Source of the DNA: Scortum barcoo
Taxonomy: Eukaryota; Chordata; Actinopteri; Centrarchiformes; Terapontidae
DNA length: 64,000 nucleotides
Reading direction: 5' to 3'
Assembly (NCBI GenBank): GCA_023238725.1
Contig: CM041553.1
Span: 24,815,501-24,879,500 of the forward strand
Shown here: positions 1-13,500 of the stretch, one piece after another
Layout of the letters: every line of letters starts with the position of its first letter
How positions within the stretch are numbered: the stretch's first letter is position 1
Notes under the pieces: generated by a model
Seen by the model: the letters and a program-made list of their open reading frames with translations, nothing else
Databases searched by the model: none
What the model was told of the DNA's origin: nothing
Position numbers and translations under genes: made by a program

Positions 1-389
1 TACTTACCTGATACTATCTACATTTACCTTCTGCTGTAAATCCCACACATCTGGTGAAAAAAAAAAGTTAAAGCTGAAGCTGCAGCCAGTAGGATTCAGA
101 AGAGATTTATCTTGAAAATCTGAGCGAGTTCCTCTCCATCACTGCCTCCAAAGCCCCTTCCCTGCAAAGTTGACCTTATTCTTTCTTTTTAGCCAGCTTT
201 CCTTCAATGGTCTCTACCGCAGTTTTTCATTGCTTGGTTGTCCGGTGGTTGTTTGTTCGCTATTACATCTGCTCCGAGTTAACGCATGTCCCCCCAGGGA
301 TTGATACTCTGCTCTGATTGGTTGTTTTGAATTCAATTCAACGTCAATTGAATTTGATGCAAAACTACTAAAATAGTTGGTAGAATATA

Positions 390-462
390 GCCCGGCTAGC
401 TCAGTCGGTAGAGCATGAGACTCTTAATCTCAGGGTCGTGGGTTCGAGCCCCACGTTGGGCG
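390..462 (+). tRNA. tRNA-Lys (anticodon CTT)
   Basis: The 73-nt sequence folds into a complete cloverleaf. The acceptor arm GCCCGGC (390-396) pairs with GTTGGGC (455-461), with two G-U pairs, and the discriminator base is G462. The D-arm is GCTC...GAGC. The anticodon stem TGAGA/TCTCA (416-420/428-432) encloses the loop CTCTTAA with anticodon CTT at 423-425. The T-arm GTGGG/CCCAC carries the TTCGAGC loop. A-box and B-box promoter sequences are intact and CCA is not encoded, as expected for a eukaryotic nuclear tRNA. It decodes AAG as lysine. A T5 run at 469-473 could terminate Pol III, but it already lies inside the head of the adjoining SINE. It could be one of many tRNA-Lys copies in a fish genome; the arms show no decay. 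Confidence 0.95.
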
Positions 463-464
463 CA

Positions 465-763
465 GGTGTTTTTAGCTCAGTCTGTGGGGACTTGGCTTGG
501 GAACCAGAGGGTTGCCAGTTCAAGTCCCCATGGACAATCTTCACGACTGGTAGCTGGAGAGGTACCAGTTCACCTCCTGAGCACTGCAGAGGTGCCCTTG
601 AGCAAGGCACCGAACCCCAAAACCTGCTCGGGGCGCTTCAAGAGGGCAGACACCTTCATTCTGGCATGTGTGTTTGTGTTGCCTATGCCTTTATGTAAAG
701 AAATAACAGTGTAAATGTAAATTTCCCCATGAAGGGAATAATAAACGGTGTTCTTCTTCTTCT
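465..763 (+). mobile_element. tRNA-derived SINE with conserved central domain and L2-like tail
   Basis: The head has a degenerate Pol III A-box (tagctcagtctgtgggg) and B-box (ggttgccagttcaagtcc). A central block around 555-640 (aggtgcccttgagcaaggca, then ctgctcggggcgc) is the conserved core known from several fish SINE families (V-SINE and AFC-like). The 3' tail, with tttcccc, then gggaataataaa and a short TTC repeat, matches the L2-clade tail used for retrotransposition. The family name is from memory of the motif, not a search. The element starts within a few bases of the tRNA-Lys gene. Confidence 0.8.
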
Positions 764-785
764 AATAAGCTCATGTTGTTATGTT

Positions 786-960
786 AAATATGAAGTTACA
801 GTGAACAGCTTGCTATCTTAGCTTAGCATAAAGACAACAAACAGAGAAACTCTCCTCAAATCTGAAGCTCTTTGCTTTCTCCTCCCCCTGCTTCTAGTCT
901 TTGTGCTAAGCTAAGCTAACCATCTGCTGCGGTAACTTCATATGTACCAAGATTAAGTGG
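786..960. repeat. Dispersed palindromic repeat fragment
   Basis: The stretch has a tcttagcttagcataaagac arm near 820 and an opposing gtgctaagctaagctaac arm near 902, forming an imperfect inverted repeat around a pyrimidine-rich middle. The same TTAGCTTAGCAT core recurs at about 15,945. This motif is common in fish MITE-like repeats. No open reading frame of interest was seen. Confidence 0.5.
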
Positions 961-3955
961 TGATGATCTTTTCGTATAACAAGAGAGTAAGATAGTTAGT
1001 TAGATAAAATATCTTTAATCACTTCCCACATGAAAAACATCTTTCATGCAAAAATGAAGCTACAGCACAGAAGTAAATCATCACAACCAAAAAATGTTGT
1101 AAACTGACCAGACACTGACAAGATAAAGCTTAGTTTGTATCCTGGACTATGGCGAGCTTGTTTCAATATTATTGTAGTGGTGTTTTACATGTTGTGGCTA
1201 ACTGCTGTCAGTGAGCACTTTGACTGTGTTTTAATATGAATAAAAACAGAGTATATAGTTCCCGTCCTCCCGACCATCTGTGGGTCCACACTTTTTTTTT
1301 TCTTTTTTCCTCCTGCTCTGTGTTTAAAGTGGAATTGCAGAAAATAAGACTGCCTGCTTTCTTTTTTGTCAACAATTTTAAAACATGTGGTCATCCTGTT
1401 TGAATAAAACTTTGCAGGGACAGAAACAATTACAGGTTACACGCCTCTGTTCAGCATGAACACTCACGTTGTCACTGGACAGTCGATCCACACAGCACGA
1501 CCACGGAAGCCCACAAGAATATCACGCAAAATATCACACTCACATCATTATCACTTTCTAGATGATGCCTCATAAATACATGTTTCAGTTAGTAGCTCAT
1601 AATTATATTAAACTGCGGTTCACGTCTCAGATAAAGATTAAACAGAAATGCTTTGAAGGCACTGAGACACTAAAAATCTCCAATGAGGCAAAGACAAATT
1701 TGTTTTTTTACAACAAACATTGTTACTTAAAAATATATACCAAAAGCATATTTACTTATACATATTTTTTTTCAGTCAGTCAAGAGAGGAAGGAAAGTAA
1801 GAAATCTCAGTTTAGTGTGTGTGTGTGAGAAAGGAGAGAAGGATCAAGCCAGAGAACAACATTAAGCAATCAAGCGAGCTGAGGTAAGATCCAGGCTGTA
1901 TTTCTCCTTAAGCTGCTAAAAATACCTGTTCGTATGAGAGCGGGCGGTCCGGTGGAGGCGGGTGGTCTGTGCTGCTGATACGGCCGCCGTGCCAGAGCTG
2001 CTTTCTCACCAGTGTTGTCTTTCAGCAGTTGGCACCGAGCCCCCAAGCAGACCACTGGCCTCATACCGCTGAATCACTGCGGTGCTGAGGTGGATGTTGA
2101 GTGAGTCTAATGTAAGACTTCTTCATGAAAGATGGTTCACCACAAAGTGTTTCTGCTGTGTGACATAGATGTTAACAGCCTCTCACTAATACCCACATTG
2201 TAACTGTGTGTGTGTGTGTGTATTGTGTGCGCTTGAGGATGACAGGAAGAAAACTAAACAGACCTTTAAGAAAATAAACACTCACGCAAGTGTGCCAATT
2301 AGAGATGATACATAATTATGTGTTCATTGCCTCTTTTTTCAAGTTCAAAATCAGCTATTCAATATAGTAACACCATGTATAAAATATACAATATGCATAA
2401 TATACAATTACTTGTATTTTTAATATTTGATGGAAATATGGACATTTTTAATAAAACAAGAGGGAAACAGCAATAAAGACTTGCTCAGTTGTACCAGATA
2501 TTGAGGGCTGCAGTCTACCACAACCAGAAAGAAGCAAAACCAGACTGCTACGCAAACAAGAAAACACAGTGCTGACATATGATTACAAAACATTTAACCA
2601 AGGAAATACAGGAAACTGAAGCCTGTATGTGCCTGTATTTTCACATTTCTGACTTTAAGAGTCTTACAGGAGAAATAGTATCAATAAAGTACAAGCCAAG
2701 GCAACCGAACAAGACCGTTTACCATCAGAGTCCGCAACAATTATATAAAATATCTATTCTTTTTCATAAATATCCAGTTACTTGGTCAGTAATAGTGCTA
2801 AAACATGACTTTTTTGAGTAAAATATTATAGTACATAATTTGTAAGACAGTTGTGTGTGCGTCAGTGTAAATCTGTACAGTAGTTATCTGGCCACAAAGC
2901 CTCGATCCCTCCCCTGACTGCCATGGTTCATTATTTGGCACAATTTTGTCATTTAAATCTCTTTTATGGTTGAAGTAGTTTCGCTTCACCAAATTTCATC
3001 TGTCCTAAAAAAAAAAAAAACAGCAGAAGAACCAGAAAGAAATAAACAACTCAAAATGTGAGAAAAACACAAAAGATTCAAGAGAAAGAGAAAGAGTGAA
3101 ACTAATTATAGGCTGAACTGAGAGAAAGGGTGGTCTCATGTTTGAAACCACCGAACATGACCTCAACAAGATCTAAATGTGCATTAAAGTGCATTAAAGC
3201 CATTAGAGGTCTTTCAGCTCTTTTAAAGACGACCACTGACCGCCTCTGGGGACGTAAACAGCACTGCTGGCACACAAACAAGACTCGCTGATCTGTCGGA
3301 CTTGTTTTGGTGAAACCACTAATTGAACCGCGCTAGCTTGGTGCATTTAACCTTAATTCATCAAGGAGATGTGTTTTTCGCTGAGAAGGCACAAACTTTC
3401 CCAGCACTGTCAGACCGTGCGCAGTTCATATGTCAAGTACAGTTACACACTTTGACTCCTGGGAGCTGCACAGTAGACGGGCTGTCTCACTGTTGGCCAA
3501 TGAGCAGGAGGACTCGTGTATCTTAGACTCCTTCTCAGACGTCCCCGGGGTCACACTGTAAGCAAGGTGATCAGCACGTCATTGGAGTGCAATTAATATC
3601 CTATAATTAGCAACCTGGGATTCATATTTACTCTTATTTATTTTCTTATACAAATGTTTGGTACGTAAATGTGCGTTAAATCCTCATGCACCCGACTCCT
3701 AATGCTACAAATTCCTTCATCAGCAGGCCATCGGCTCACTTACTGTTGCGTCGTCCCATTCAATGATGGATAGTGACTTAATGGACATTTATTTGGATGA
3801 AAATCTTTGAGATTATTACTTCAAAAAAGTGTTTTAGTTGTTTAACCTGAATCATGGTTCATTTCTACAACCAATCTTCTTCTACACAAAACAAACGATC
3901 TTGAAGTCGCCTTGATGTTTTACACAGATAAAATTGCATTGCCCAGCTACACATG
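961..3955. other. Gene-free interval
   Basis: No exon with conserved protein content or RNA gene was recognised on either strand. It contains short TG runs near 1820 and 2209, poly-A runs and AT-rich sequence. The open frames here are under 100 codons and of low complexity. Confidence 0.6.
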
Positions 3956-4510
3956 TGGCCCTTTTCCACTAGTACCTACTCGGCTCGGCTTGCCTCCTCG
4001 CCTCGACTCGACTCGACTCAGTTTCGGTCGTTTTCCATTACAATAGAGTACCACCTCAGCGTGGGTGGGGTCGTCAAATCGTAAGCAATGCGGCCGAAAC
4101 TCCAGCAATGTCATTTGTTATGCGACACAAACACGAAACGACTACGGAGCAGCATATGGAGGCCACCAGACAAAGAAATGTCTGCACCTCGTCGCTGCTC
4201 CGCGGGGTTGATTTCTGTGCAGCCATCTCTGATCGTGTTCGTTGTTGTTATTGCGTTTTAAAAATGGCGCGGTTGACTCTTATGAACGAGTCGCTCTCCC
4301 GACACATCTAGTGACATCAGGCCCTGGCCAATCAGTGGCCTGCGGACATCATATTTTCGGCTCAACTCAGCTCGCATTTTGGAACCCCGGCCGAGTAGGT
4401 ATTCTACGAAAGTACCTGGTACCAGGTACTAACAAAACGTAATGGAAACGCGTACAAACTGAGGCAAGTCGAGTCGAGTTTGCCGAGTAGGTACTAGTGG
4501 AAAAAGGCCA
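3956..4510. mobile_element. MITE with ~28-bp terminal inverted repeats
   Basis: The left end reads tggcccttttccactagtac and continues ctactcggc. The right end is its near-perfect inverse (gccgagtaggtactagtgga then aaaaggcca). Subterminal regions carry iterated CGACT/AGTCG motifs (ctcgactcgactcgactc near 4001; agtcgagtcgagt near 4468), probably transposase-binding repeats. The ~555-bp interior has no transposase, so it is non-autonomous. No convincing target-site duplication is visible, so the superfamily is unassigned; this type of end is widespread in fish and often classed as hAT- or Harbinger-like. The small open frames inside are not genes. Confidence 0.85.
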
Positions 4511-5396
4511 GTGGACCCCTAGACCATTAGAGTACATGCATTTATAGTTTTGATATCACATAATGATTTAATTTAATATTTATCTCATTTTCATGTTTAC
4601 TGTAATTATTAACTTGACTGTGTGTGCACACTGGGTAGGTGTGTTGATGTCAGGAGTTTAGAGTCAAGTGCTCTACAGTGTGGAAATAAAAAAACAAAAA
4701 CCAAACAAAACCAGAAAAGGGAGTTCCCGGTGCAGGTAAGGGGAAAATCCACGCTGATCACCGAGGCTTACTGTATATATCCCACAAAGCACTGGGCATT
4801 TAGTCGGACAACCCCTTCCAATTGACGACATTCCTGAGAGGACGCACAACACAACAAGAACAACACAGATATGCACTCACACCAGCAGACTGAGGCCGTC
4901 AAATGTTTTAATGTGGAAGGCACCCACTGAGGATCCACTGAGGCCAACAAATCAGCGAAATCTGCTTTAGAGTGCTTTAAATTTAAACATTTTTTTGACC
5001 CTGAACAACTACTTAAGCTTGATTTTAGATGTAAATTGCCATGTGGTTTATTCAAAAAACTATTTTGGCAGAAATCCGTAAACATTTCTAAAAAAAAAAA
5101 AAAAGTTTCCTCTGTTTGACACCTTAACACAAGACTCTGCTTTGTTATACTTTAACATGATGTTTTATTTTGCATACAGAGGCTTTCATTTGCTAATTAA
5201 CCGTGAAAGAACACATTTGAAATTAATTTGAAAATAAAACCAAAAGAAACCGACTCCTTTCTCAATAACGGAAACATTTGTTTTGCTAGTGTGACAGCGG
5301 CGACCCCATTTAATCCTCATAATATGGACACATGCATAATGTATGTGTATAGATATAGACGCAATGGATAAACACATGACCACATGTTTAAAACGG

Positions 5397-5419
5397 ACAC
5401 ACACACACACACACACACA
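5397..5419. repeat. (AC)n microsatellite
   Basis: Uninterrupted AC dinucleotide run of 23 bp. Confidence 0.95.
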
Positions 5420-5591
5420 ATAAACCCACACCCATCAGATGACAGGTGATGAGTCTTTGAGGAGAGGAAATGAGCTGGATTAGTCGTAGCAACGGGCCTG
5501 TTACCACGTGAACGCCAAGTATAAACACACCAACGGCACCCACACATTCACTTACACACACACATTCTCCATCTGTAATCAAAATCAATCA

Positions 5592-5592
<1 letters not shown>

Positions 5593-5646
<54 letters not shown>
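5593..5646. repeat. (TCTA)13.5 tetranucleotide microsatellite
   Basis: A perfect 54-bp run of TCTA. Direct tandem units without spacers exclude a CRISPR array. It is likely length-polymorphic. Confidence 0.98.
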
Positions 5647-5922
5647 ATAGTGTGTGTGCACGTTCAATAAGCGAACGTGTGCATGTGAACGCTCTTCTGA
5701 GTAAAACTGCAATAAGTTATATGAGAAGGATTGAACCTGGCAGGTGAGGTTGAAACGAGGAGGAGGCGATGAGAGAGAGAAAGACGAGGACGGTTTACCA
5801 AAGAAGGGAAGAACGATGGGCAGAGGGAGAGAAAGAATGAGACGAACAGCGGCGAAGGGCAACGGTCACATCTGGCCGGAGTTAGTGTGTAAGAGTGGAA
5901 TGGATGCACCGACAGGAGGTCT

Positions 5923-5924
<2 letters not shown>

Positions 5925-5955
<31 letters not shown>
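5925..5955. repeat. (CA)n microsatellite
   Basis: Perfect 31-bp CA run. Confidence 0.95.
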
Positions 5956-5957
<2 letters not shown>

Positions 5958-6939
5958 TGACATCCAGCCACATCACGTTGTACCAATCAACACACATTCA
6001 TCACACAATCTGAAGTACTCCATTCCAATAAATAATGCATCCTGTAACTGTGATACGTTCGGCTTCTGGTCCAGTGTGCTCAAACATACCCCCCCCACCC
6101 CCCAATCGAGGATTTTTTAGGTTCAGCAGGAGTTCAGAGAGACATCGGGGTCAAGCCGTTGTATATTCCAGGAAGCATTAAAACCGACCTCCGAATTAGT
6201 TGCCACTTATGAGAGATGGCAGGATGAAAACAAAAGGGATTTTTCGAGCTCCACACACCAGCGGGTTCCCTGATGGTTGTTTGATTGTTACTGTTTTGGT
6301 TTTCATTGGTGTGTAAAGGCCCGACGCCACATGAAAGCTTTTGTTATGAAGCCAATTCACCCCGATTGAAAGATGTGGCATGGACTTACCATTCAGTTTC
6401 ACCCTTTTCTTTTTTTCCACGCAACTGTAGCTTTGAAGTTCGCAAAAACCGTCTCACATTTATACTCGGTGAGGTCTCGTTTCAGCTCTTCATCACAGCT
6501 CTGTGAGTGTAATGTTTGAAATCCGAGACCGCATGTCTTTATGGATGCATCACTCCATCAGACATAAATGTTCTAGATGTCTTGTGCATCATTTTATACA
6601 CATTTCCCCAAAATTCAACCCAACATGAGTTTGTAATAGGTGACCCGCTGGGTTTGAGGGGTTAAAGACACACTCCCTGACTTTGTTTAGGAGCTCCCCC
6701 AAATCCCCAAATTTCCTCCCAGATACTGTTGCTGTTTTGAAACCCAACACAGTTCACCGCAAGCTTTCACACAGTTTGGGGATTTTAGGGTGCTACTGGG
6801 AACAACAGAAATTCGTGGGTTTCTGTTTACTTTCTGTGTTTCACACCAAAATGAACCATGTGCATCCTTGTGGTCTAACAAACATATTAGATGCATTTTC
6901 CTTCTCAGAAAACATTTTTCAAAGCCATTTTTTAACATC

Positions 6940-7300
6940 CTAAAAGGTATAATGAGTAGGATTTGTTGGTTGCCGTCTGTAAATACAATTCTCCTCCACC
7001 TCCCCCAGTTCAAAGCTAACACGCTTCTGGTTTTCCCCACATGCTTATGATTTAATAGCTGGTCCCACACCTCACACCCTGCACGTCATTAGTGGCTGGG
7101 GGGTTACACACCACAACCCAAAGGTTGATGCCCATAAATTTCCCAGCAACAGCAAAATAAGAAAATCCAGGCAAGGGGCGCAGTGTCTGCAGATACAGAC
7201 ACCTCCACACACTTCTGGTGCATCACAAGTGATGATTGAGAGTTTTGTTATACCTTTAAATCCTGCATTTTTTACTTCCAAGTTTACCTGCTAGTATTTT
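6940..7300. repeat. Probable dispersed fish repeat
   Basis: The sequence runs from ctaaaaggtataatgagtag to acttccaagtttacctgct. It resembles a non-coding interspersed repeat common in percomorph genomes. This is recognition from memory only, with no terminal repeats established. Confidence 0.3.
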
Positions 7301-9170
7301 CCTTCTCACTGCCTTTGCTGGTGCATTGCTATGCTGCTTTGCCCCTTACTGCCTCCAACTGTTAATCAGCAGAATAGCATGAAAAGTTCATTAGGAGCAT
7401 GTATAGCTTTGCTTACATGCAACCAAATTTCAGATTATTAGCCATTAGAAATACTGCTGTCCGTCCACATGGGGTCTTATATTATATATTTAAGACTATG
7501 TTGTTTTAACCACAAGACATTTTTCAAAGACGCAAAAGTACATGGATTACTTTAGAAATAAAAAGTCCTGGTTGTTTGACACTGATACTACCGTTGAGAG
7601 TAAGCTTAGTATACAAAATGATAACTTTTCATGTCTTCATGTGTTTATAAAATGGATACCATGTGTGTCAGGAACAGACAGAGGCAATCCCCTATCTGCA
7701 TTATAACATTAAAACCAACAACGGCAGGAGGAAACCTGAAGGACCCTCTCGGCTTGGTTCCAGCTCATTTGGCCTCAAAGTGAGGTAGAGAGTTTTTTTT
7801 TCTAGTTCCTCTTTCAGGCAGTCCCACTTTTGGACCATCAGCCTCCTCATGTTTCCATCATTCGGTGTCTGTCAAGCCACACAACGCTTTACACCCCACA
7901 GACCAAACACCTGCGAATCCACTGAAGGGACTCATAAAACTTCATCAGCAAACACACCTGAGACAGACACTGTTACAGGACCATCGTGAGTCCCACCTGC
8001 GTGTGGTCTGGCATCAAATGAAACCTGGATTATGTAGACAAAGCAAACAAAACGAGGGCCCGGAAAGCAGAGAAAGGAGGTGTTGTAAACTTTTCAGTAC
8101 ACAGGACTCAAGTTAAAAGTTATGAGAACTGCGGTGTCCTGGTGTTTACAGCCACTGGAAAAGAGGAAGAGTGGACGTTCATCTCACTAACATGAATACG
8201 AGGTCGGCTGTAAATCTCTTGGTTTGATCACCATGGCAACAAGCACCGATGACAACGATGATGATCTCTGTGGAAGACATTTTTGCAGACTTGAGTTTGA
8301 GTGGAATGGCCTGATTCCATTATTATGCCAAAATTGGTCACATTAAAAACAGATGTTATTTTTACAAAAGAATCTGAGTAAAAAGAAAAACAGCCCGTTC
8401 CAGACTCATTAAAAATCAATCTGAGTGCTGGTTCACACTAATTCATCTCTTTGTGCTGTCACAGCAGAATTATGGGTCCTTGTGTTTGAAGCCTTGCATT
8501 TTTCAAAAGCTGAGAGGTAAAAGTGTAAAAACAGGGACTATTTTTACAACCTCCATAACGCACAAATGTTTCTCATTATGGAAGATGGACTGGGTCTTGT
8601 AAGCACAATGATGCATGAAGCAGCAGGAGGTTTGTGGAGCTGCTAAATACACTAGAGTCAGCCTTAGGTATGCTAGAAAAAAAAAATCAACATTATGAGC
8701 CAAATCTTCTGCTTTCCAAAAGTGGAAAGGTACTTCACGTCCAAAGATCTATGTTATGACTTCAGGGAGACGAGAGTCCAACTACAGCTCATATTCATGT
8801 CTCTTGATTGCAGCAGTGAACCTTTATCCAAGTTGAATCGGAGCAGAACTTGGCAACAGCTCCTGCAGTCAGAGCCGGGACCGTGAGGAGTGTAAATGTT
8901 GTTCAGCCCTCGGGGTAAAGAGGTAAAAGAGCCTCGTAGGCCCTTCACTGGGGTCAGAGTTTGAGCCGCAGATGTAGTTTGGGGAGTTGATTCTGCCTGA
9001 AAGTCTCTCTTTTTTTACTTTCTGATGTCCGTTTTTGGATCGTGGTGAGTAATTAACATGTTGCTTTTACACACTCCATTTACAGAGCCAAAATCATCCA
9101 CTAGTGGGAGTTGGTGGAATGTGCACCATATAAACATCAAATTACAGTGTGTGTGTATACATGCATGCAT

Positions 9171-9190
9171 GTGTGTGTGTGTGTGTGTGT
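9171..9190. repeat. (GT)n microsatellite
   Basis: GT run of 20 bp, preceded by an ATGCATGC palindrome and followed by an imperfect GT extension to about 9206. Confidence 0.9.
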
Positions 9191-10503
9191 GCGTGTGTCT
9201 GTCTGTCCTCATGTCCAATCATGATAATCAACGCTGCTATCACATAAAAGCCCAGTGCAGTGATATGTTAATATGTGGTGATGACTTTCTCTCTGCACGG
9301 CCGCAGCTGTTACAACACAGGAGGAAAAATAACCCCCTCTGTGTTCAGTATGCAACACATTTTCTCCTCTCTCATTCTTTGTTTATCTTTCTCTCTCTTT
9401 TCTATATCTATGTGTTTTTTCTTTTTACTTTTGCATGTGCTTTTTATCTCCAAGATGCATTCACATATGCAACTTTATGTGCAATGCAATAAAAAGGTGC
9501 GTGCAATAAGTGTATGTGTGTATATGGTTGATAGTTACTTGCTTTAAATATGGATTCCACAAGGTCAGTAAAAGGCTGATCCTGAACAGTGTTGCCTCAC
9601 TTGAGTGACAGCCTAATGCTACTGCAAGACAGTCGCTTTTTACAAGGTCAGCAAACAGCCTTATCCACAATTTTTCCATCTATGGTGTTGAATTCAAAAT
9701 GCTCTCTCACATTACTTCTCAGATGGGTTGGAGACACAATCTATTCTGCATGGGTTGTTAGTTTTCTTCACTTCGTGTTAGCAAAGTAAGCAACTAAAGT
9801 GAGCGTGAGTGTATTTTAGAAGTACTGGTAGGTGGGGTTTTATTTTATTTTATTTGGGCAGAGTTTTATTATCATTATCATTCATTATCATTATTTATAT
9901 AACCCACCAGAACACTTAAAGTAAATAAAACCAAGTATTCTGTTATTCCAGACCCCGCGTGCACGTATGCATATCTACACACATACCTGCAATGTGAACT
10001 CTCGTGTTTTCTCTCGGCTCTGTTCTGCGAAGGAAATGGAGACTGATGTTGTAATCAGTCCCACCACCCTCTCCAAACACCACAGCACTTGCCTGCTCTC
10101 TCTCTCTCTTTCTCCAACTCACTCATCTCATCTCACTCAGTTACTCAACCGGTCACTCATGCACTCCCACTCACTCTTTCTGCCTCTCTCTCTTTTCCTG
10201 CCCCCCAGCTCCACCTTCTTCTGTTTCACTTAACAAGCCCCAAAGCAGAGTGGCAGATGCGGTGAAGAAATGTCGAAATGTTGGGCCATGTTTCAGTTCT
10301 TATCCCCTGAACCGCCTCCCTCTCCTCCACCGCAGACCCCCCCGTCACCCCTGCCAGCACACAATCACAGCTACGAGCCGTTTTCTCGCCAGATCCTGTG
10401 CAATTTAAACACACACACATTTACGATTGCGCCTAATCAGCTCCTCGATGATACAGACATGCATGTAACGGTCATTGGTGATTTCATGTGTTGACAATTC
10501 TCT

Positions 10504-10529
10504 CACACACACACACACACACACACACA
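10504..10529. repeat. (CA)n microsatellite
   Basis: Perfect 26-bp CA run. Confidence 0.95.
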
Positions 10530-13500
10530 GGCTCGTATAAAGCACACACACGACAGACGCGAGCCTCCCCCGGCTGAAACAGCTCTGCTCTGAGTTCACC
10601 TTTTCCGGTCAAGTCCGGCTGCACGCCTGGACCCTCGCAGCCCAACAGGACTGACCAAAGCCTGGACAGAGAGAGAGAGAGCACAGACCGTGGGCGTCGA
10701 TCGGAGAACTGAAGAGAGAGAGAGGCAGAGAGAGGCAGGCAAAAATACTTTACTTTAAAAGGTCCTCACCCATGTTATGTCGAGGACCAAGAGCTTGCAG
10801 GTCTTCGCCGAAACTCTGCAGCTCATTTGAAAAATTTAGACAAAAGAGAGGGAGGCAATCAGCTCATTTAATGTTTGCTCGAAATGAAAACCTGCAGACA
10901 CCCAAGCTTCAGTGTTTCATAACTGAAGAAAATTGATTTTATCAACCTCTTGGGCAGACAACCGGTGAAACGGTTTCGTTCCAGCCATGAAGAAACCCTT
11001 AACTTAGCTGCAGCCATAAAAAGGTGCTCTGTAACTGCCTGCTTATATTATTCACTTGGAACAGACTACAGGCATTTGGTCGCCTATTTCCACATCGTCA
11101 GTACCTCACTCATCACTCTCTGGGTTTTTCTAGTACTTTCGCTCGACTCTCCACAACTATGAAGCAGCCGTAAGGCAAATTTCTGTTTGCAGCACTTTAA
11201 ACAACAAGGCAGTTACAGAACATAAAAGGCATTAAGAAAAAAAAAATGCAGGGGAATATAAAAAGACATGTTTAAATCGGATTTAAAAGAGTAAAAGGAG
11301 ATAAAAATGAGCAGATAAACTGGGAGCAGAAAATTACAGTGCAGTCTTAGATATCAATGTGAAGTCCCACATTTAATTCAATAAAAAACAGAAAAACAAA
11401 CTCCACTGTATCTTTGTAAGTCTCTCTTTAGAGACAAACTCTTTTAAGAAGCAATGCATACGTTTTAGAGGACAGGTTGAGTTTTTATACTGGCAGGAAA
11501 ACAGCAACTTAATGAATGAGAGTGGCTCTGTTACTGTGAAAAATCAACATTAAGTGTACAGTATTAAACCTATTGTGCTAAATGCTATTGTAGGTAGTAG
11601 GTGTGAATGCATGGAAGTGTAAAACAGGATGTCCCTGAAGAAGACGTATCTGCGGTCAGTCGGCTCGATCTGCAGCGGCTGCACTCTCGCACATCTCACC
11701 TCCCGGACACCACCCCCCCTGTCCGCTTGTGTTTACGCCGTGGTGTCAACATCTGTGTACACTCCACCCAAACAAAAGCTGCGGCGAGCCGACATGAAGG
11801 CAGCCGTCTGCTGTAAAACTGACAGGAGAGGAGAGAGAGAGCAGGACCCTCTTAACCTCAACTCATACTGCTTCTAGAGACACACGCACACACTTTGATC
11901 AAGTCTACAGTGGGAAGTCCGCAAGCTTGAAACACTCACACCCTCCATTTACACCAGTGACATCTAGAGTGGTCCTGAGGATGAAACACACACAAACACC
12001 ACATCCATCCACACAGTCAGGTACACACTGCATGCTAAACAATAAAACCTCAAGTGCTTTGAGTATTTGTTTTTTCTGTGCCATAGTGACTAAAGAGGCC
12101 GTAGCGGACACATAGTCACACCATAGTCTAAACATTATGGTCATGGAAAGCAGAGGAGGATGCAGACTCAGTCATTATGCCTCCAAGATACCAAGAATTT
12201 GACCTTGTTTCAACATTTACTGACATTATGTAGTGGGTAGTTAAGTGGGTAGTACATAAAACAATCGTATCTTTACAGCATATACAGCTTTAACTTTATC
12301 AAAAGTTGACATTAGGATATGCTTAAATACATGTGAGTGTGTCCTCATACTTGTGGCCGTATAATATGTTTGACATCAGTGATAATGTTTTTTGAGGGGG
12401 AGTTTTTCCTCATCTGAGTTGAAGACACAAATTACTGTTGTTATAAGTATTTTGATGTCTTTAAACATGACTGATGTACATGACAGAGTAGAAAGTGGGC
12501 TGAGATTTGACTGTCCTTTAGTTTAAAATGGCAATAACAGGACAAAAATGCATCTATCAGTAATAATAACATTGCAGTACATCTATTTCTGAAGCCAAAT
12601 AAGGCAAACCAATAAAAAAACAACAAAAAAACAACAAACAAAAGCATTATTGTGCATTGTGACATATTGCCTCTTCAGGCACCATCATTTCTTTGGAATC
12701 TCTACTCTAATTTAGGAGCTTACTTGTTCTCCCTTTATCATGTGATAATGATGCTTTCAATAATAAGGCACTGTAGTTAAAAAACAGAAACAGCTGACAT
12801 TGTTTCTAAATCAATAAAAAGGAAATACGTCCAAAGATGGATTATTTAGATATGATATCCATGTAGTTAAAACATAACTCTAGAGGAATGGCACACAAAA
12901 TATCCAAATAAGTCATATGGTCTTAGTCATTACCTTTAATGGAAATAAACAAGGATAATATTGATTTTAAGATTGTGATGATGTAAGGTTCAGTACCAGC
13001 CAAGCTGTAGGGAACGTAGAATGATTCACAGATGCCTTAAAAAAAAGACCAACTGTGGATGAAAGATGTAAAAAAGGCTGTGAGGTTTTGTCCAAGTTGT
13101 ACTCTGTAATACCACCCCAAGCCCCCTCAGTAGGTTTTTGTTGATGCAACATTTAAGTTTATCGATTTTAATTAAATGTGCACAATGTTTAGTTAAAATA
13201 TTGTTTTAAAAGTTCATGTGCACCTTCGTGATAAAACTTCAATCACTGGCACCCCTGGAAGTGACTTATGTGCGTTGGTGAGCTTCGTTTCTTTCCCACT
13301 AACCATAACCCGTGATGTACGACCGCTCAGGACACAACAAGTCAGAGGTAAAAGGTCATTTCGAGGGTTACGAGGTTGTTCAAGGCCACGTTGCCCTCTA
13401 CAGCTAGTGCAGTTCCCACGCCCAGGGATGGTGTGTTTGCTCAAAATGACCTAAAATGTGAAGTCGGTGAAGAAAAATAACATTAAACACATCAACACTG

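Noticed and set aside
4108..4442. Two overlapping open frames of 66-67 codons
   Set aside because: They lie wholly inside the MITE at 3956-4510 and show no domain or conserved composition.
5593..5646. Regular repeat array that might suggest CRISPR
   Set aside because: It is a spacer-less TCTA tetranucleotide microsatellite in a vertebrate genome.
9058..9547. 144- and 90-codon open frames
   Set aside because: They run through GT- and CT-rich simple sequence with Cys/Val and Leu/Ser/Phe bias; no splice context or homology.
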